Shown here one piece after another: positions 11,552 through 12,806 of a stretch of DNA of 12,806 bases. Below the pieces are notes generated by a model. The model did not search any database. It was not told where the DNA came from and saw only the letters and a program-made list of their open reading frames with translations. Both the position numbers and the translations under genes were made by a program. Numbering within the stretch: position 1 is the first letter of the stretch; each line of letters starts with the position of its first letter. This stretch comes from JALRHH01 sp964638875 (GTDB lineage: Bacteria; Patescibacteriota; Saccharimonadia; Saccharimonadales; JALRHH01): contig CAZXBL010000030.1 in the NCBI GenBank assembly GCA_964638875.1, forward strand, positions 1 to 12,806. Reading direction: 5' to 3'.

Positions 11552-11563
11552 AACTGATATAAT
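11535..11563 (+). promoter_or_regulatory. Promoter for ftsK with a very short leader
   Basis: -35-like ATTACA (11535-11540), inside the preceding coding region, a 17-base spacer and consensus extended -10 TG-A-TATAAT (TG at 11555-11556, hexamer 11558-11563). The predicted +1 is 11570, leaving a leader of about 7 bases (CGAAACC) with no Shine-Dalgarno. TGAT-ATA-ATCA (11555-11565) is a small palindrome over the -10 box. Confidence 0.7.
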
Positions 11564-11576
11564 CACAAGCGAAACC

Positions 11577-12806
11577 ATGGCAAAGAAAAAAACATCTAGA
11601 AAAAAGAAAACACAGCCAAAAGCACAGGAGCCTTCACTCTTTTGGTCTATTACCTGGGGCGTAATACTCCTAGTAGTTTCAATTTTGCTGTTACTGGGTG
11701 GCTTTGGGGCAGGCGGCACATTGCCGCAGGCGATGTATGACGGTGTTGCTAGCGCCTTTGGCTGGGTGGCATTTGTCGTGGCAATCGCACTACTGTATTT
11801 GGCGGTGCTCAAGTTTTTACACGAGGAAAAGAAGCTACCCAAGCTTAAATCTCTGTTTACCGTATTGTCACTGACATTCTTGTCTGGTCTTAGCTATGTA
11901 CTGACAGCCGAAAAAGATGAACTAACAGGGGAATTCCTTACAGGCGGTGGGGGCACTGTAGGTGAGGCGGTTGGTGGCGCATCACTCGGCATGTTGGACG
12001 TGTTCCTATCGACAACTGTGCTCTTTATACTGCTGGCTGTTTCAATTTGTTTGGCTACCGGGACGCCACTCAAGTTGTTACTGAAGCCATTTAAGGCACT
12101 GTTCACGAAACGCGAAAAGAACGAAGACGAAATCACCGACCTAGCGGATCTGAAAGAGAAGCGAGGCTTTAAACTGAACGAAGGTGTGCCAACTATCCAT
12201 CATGATGAAAAGGAAGACAAGCCACGTCCACGACTGAGCAGTCTCCGTAACTCGGCAGAGAAAATGACACCCGCAGAAAGCCACCCCGCACTTGTTACCC
12301 GTAGTGATACCGATTGGCAATTCCCGGGCATTAATTTACTCAATCAAAAGGTAGACAAGGCGGACGCCGGTGACGTGGAGGGCAACGCCCGCACTATTCG
12401 TGAAACGTTTGAACACTTTAATATTGACGTAGAGATGGAAGGCGCCAACGTTGGCCCACGTGTTACGCAGTACACATTGAAGCCACCAACGGGGGTTAAA
12501 TTAACCAAAATTACCGCGCTGGAAAACAACTTGGCACTCGATCTAGCAGCGACCAGTATTCGTATGGAAGCCCCGATCCCAGGTAAACGCGCTGTTGGTA
12601 TCGAGGTACCAAATGTGAAGCCAGCCATGGTTCGTATTGCCGGTGCCCTGCAATCGCGTGAGTGGGCGGATCTGAAGAGTCCGCTTGGTTTCGTGATTGG
12701 CAAGGACATCGCTGGTCAAACCGTTGTAGGTGACTTGGCAAAAATGCCGCATCTTTTGGTTGCTGGTCAGACTGGTTCTGGTAAATCAGTAATGATTAAC
12801 GATATC
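11577..12806 (+). CDS. ftsK: FtsK/SpoIIIE-family DNA translocase (N-terminal part)
   Basis: FtsK pumps double-stranded DNA at the division septum to clear chromosomes. The frame is open from the ATG at 11577 to the right edge (410 codons, no stop). A lysine-rich start (KKKTSRKKK) is followed by four likely membrane helices, near residues 23-44, 60-81, 92-110 and 140-162. A charged linker of about 80 residues follows; this is shorter than the long linker of E. coli FtsK and more like SpoIIIE/SftA-type proteins. The motor alpha domain starts near 260 with GPRVTQYTLKPPTGVKLTKI (293-312), ALENNLALDLAA and EAPIPGKRAVGIEVPN. GKDIAGQTVVGDLAKMPHLL (376-394) then leads into the Walker A AGQTGSGKS (396-404), just before the edge. 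Walker B and the DNA-reading gamma domain lie outside the window. A near-leaderless mRNA is predicted. Confidence 0.95.
   Translation, partial: MAKKKTSRKKKTQPKAQEPSLFWSITWGVILLVVSILLLLGGFGAGGTLPQAMYDGVASAFGWVAFVVAIALLYLAVLKFLHEEKKLPKLKSLFTVLSLTFLSGLSYVLTAEKDELTGEFLTGGGGTVGEAVGGASLGMLDVFLSTTVLFILLAVSICLATGTPLKLLLKPFKALFTKREKNEDEITDLADLKEKRGFKLNEGVPTIHHDEKEDKPRPRLSSLRNSAEKMTPAESHPALVTRSDTDWQFPGINLLNQKVDKADAGDVEGNARTIRETFEHFNIDVEMEGANVGPRVTQYTLKPPTGVKLTKITALENNLALDLAATSIRMEAPIPGKRAVGIEVPNVKPAMVRIAGALQSREWADLKSPLGFVIGKDIAGQTVVGDLAKMPHLLVAGQTGSGKSVMINDI

Noticed and set aside
11423..11842. Minus-strand open frame opposite the 100-aa gene and ftsK
   Set aside because: It crosses the ftsK promoter and start on the opposite strand; its hydrophobic, Phe-rich stretch mirrors the membrane helices and Lys-rich codons of ftsK.

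Overview
All recognisable genes in this window lie on the + strand and are tightly packed; the longest gap, 5205-5372 between rpsO and pnp, is only 168 bases. The content suggests a small, streamlined bacterium. TruB lacks its usual C-terminal domain, RNase J is the only processing ribonuclease seen beside PNPase, several genes appear to be leaderless, and several short or lineage-specific hypothetical genes sit among housekeeping genes. I think of the Candidate Phyla Radiation/Patescibacteria, perhaps Saccharibacteria-like, but this is inference and cannot be proven from the window. The standard genetic code fits. All 13 visible stop codons are TAA (9) or TAG (4), and none is TGA.

Layout. 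1-250 is the proline-rich C-terminal tail of an unidentified protein that begins outside the window. 283-2632 holds truB (tRNA pseudouridine-55 synthase, short form), overlapped by an ABC-F ATPase gene. 2674-4836 holds two unrecognised genes; the larger (533 aa) has a segment faintly reminiscent of ADP-ribosyltransferase folds. 4938-10393 is a translation/RNA-decay block: rpsO (S15), pnp (PNPase), a 67-aa two-helix membrane protein, a family-4-like uracil-DNA glycosylase and RNase J. pnp, the membrane protein and the glycosylase are nearly contiguous or overlapping, and RNase J follows 28 bases later, so these four may be one operon. 10433-11551 holds a short Nudix hydrolase and two small acidic hypothetical proteins, each with its own promoter. 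11577-12806 is the start of an FtsK/SpoIIIE DNA translocase that runs off the end just after the Walker A motif.

Regulation is the most striking part. Eight promoters can be read, seven of them with an extended -10 box (TGnTAnnnT). In five, the start codon lies 7-9 bases (6 by the strictest count) after the -10 box, so transcription should start at or within a few bases of the AUG, giving leaderless mRNAs; ftsK has a predicted leader of only about 7 bases. In contrast rpsO and RNase J share an identical Shine-Dalgarno region (AAAGGAAATA, 5-base spacing). Several promoters carry perfect inverted repeats over the core elements, and one terminator hairpin carries the -35 box of the next gene in its loop.

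I found no tRNA, rRNA, CRISPR array, insertion sequence or replication origin. The best leads are the leaderless promoter architecture, the glycosylase that has lost three of the four expected iron-sulfur ligands, and the unrecognised 533-aa protein.
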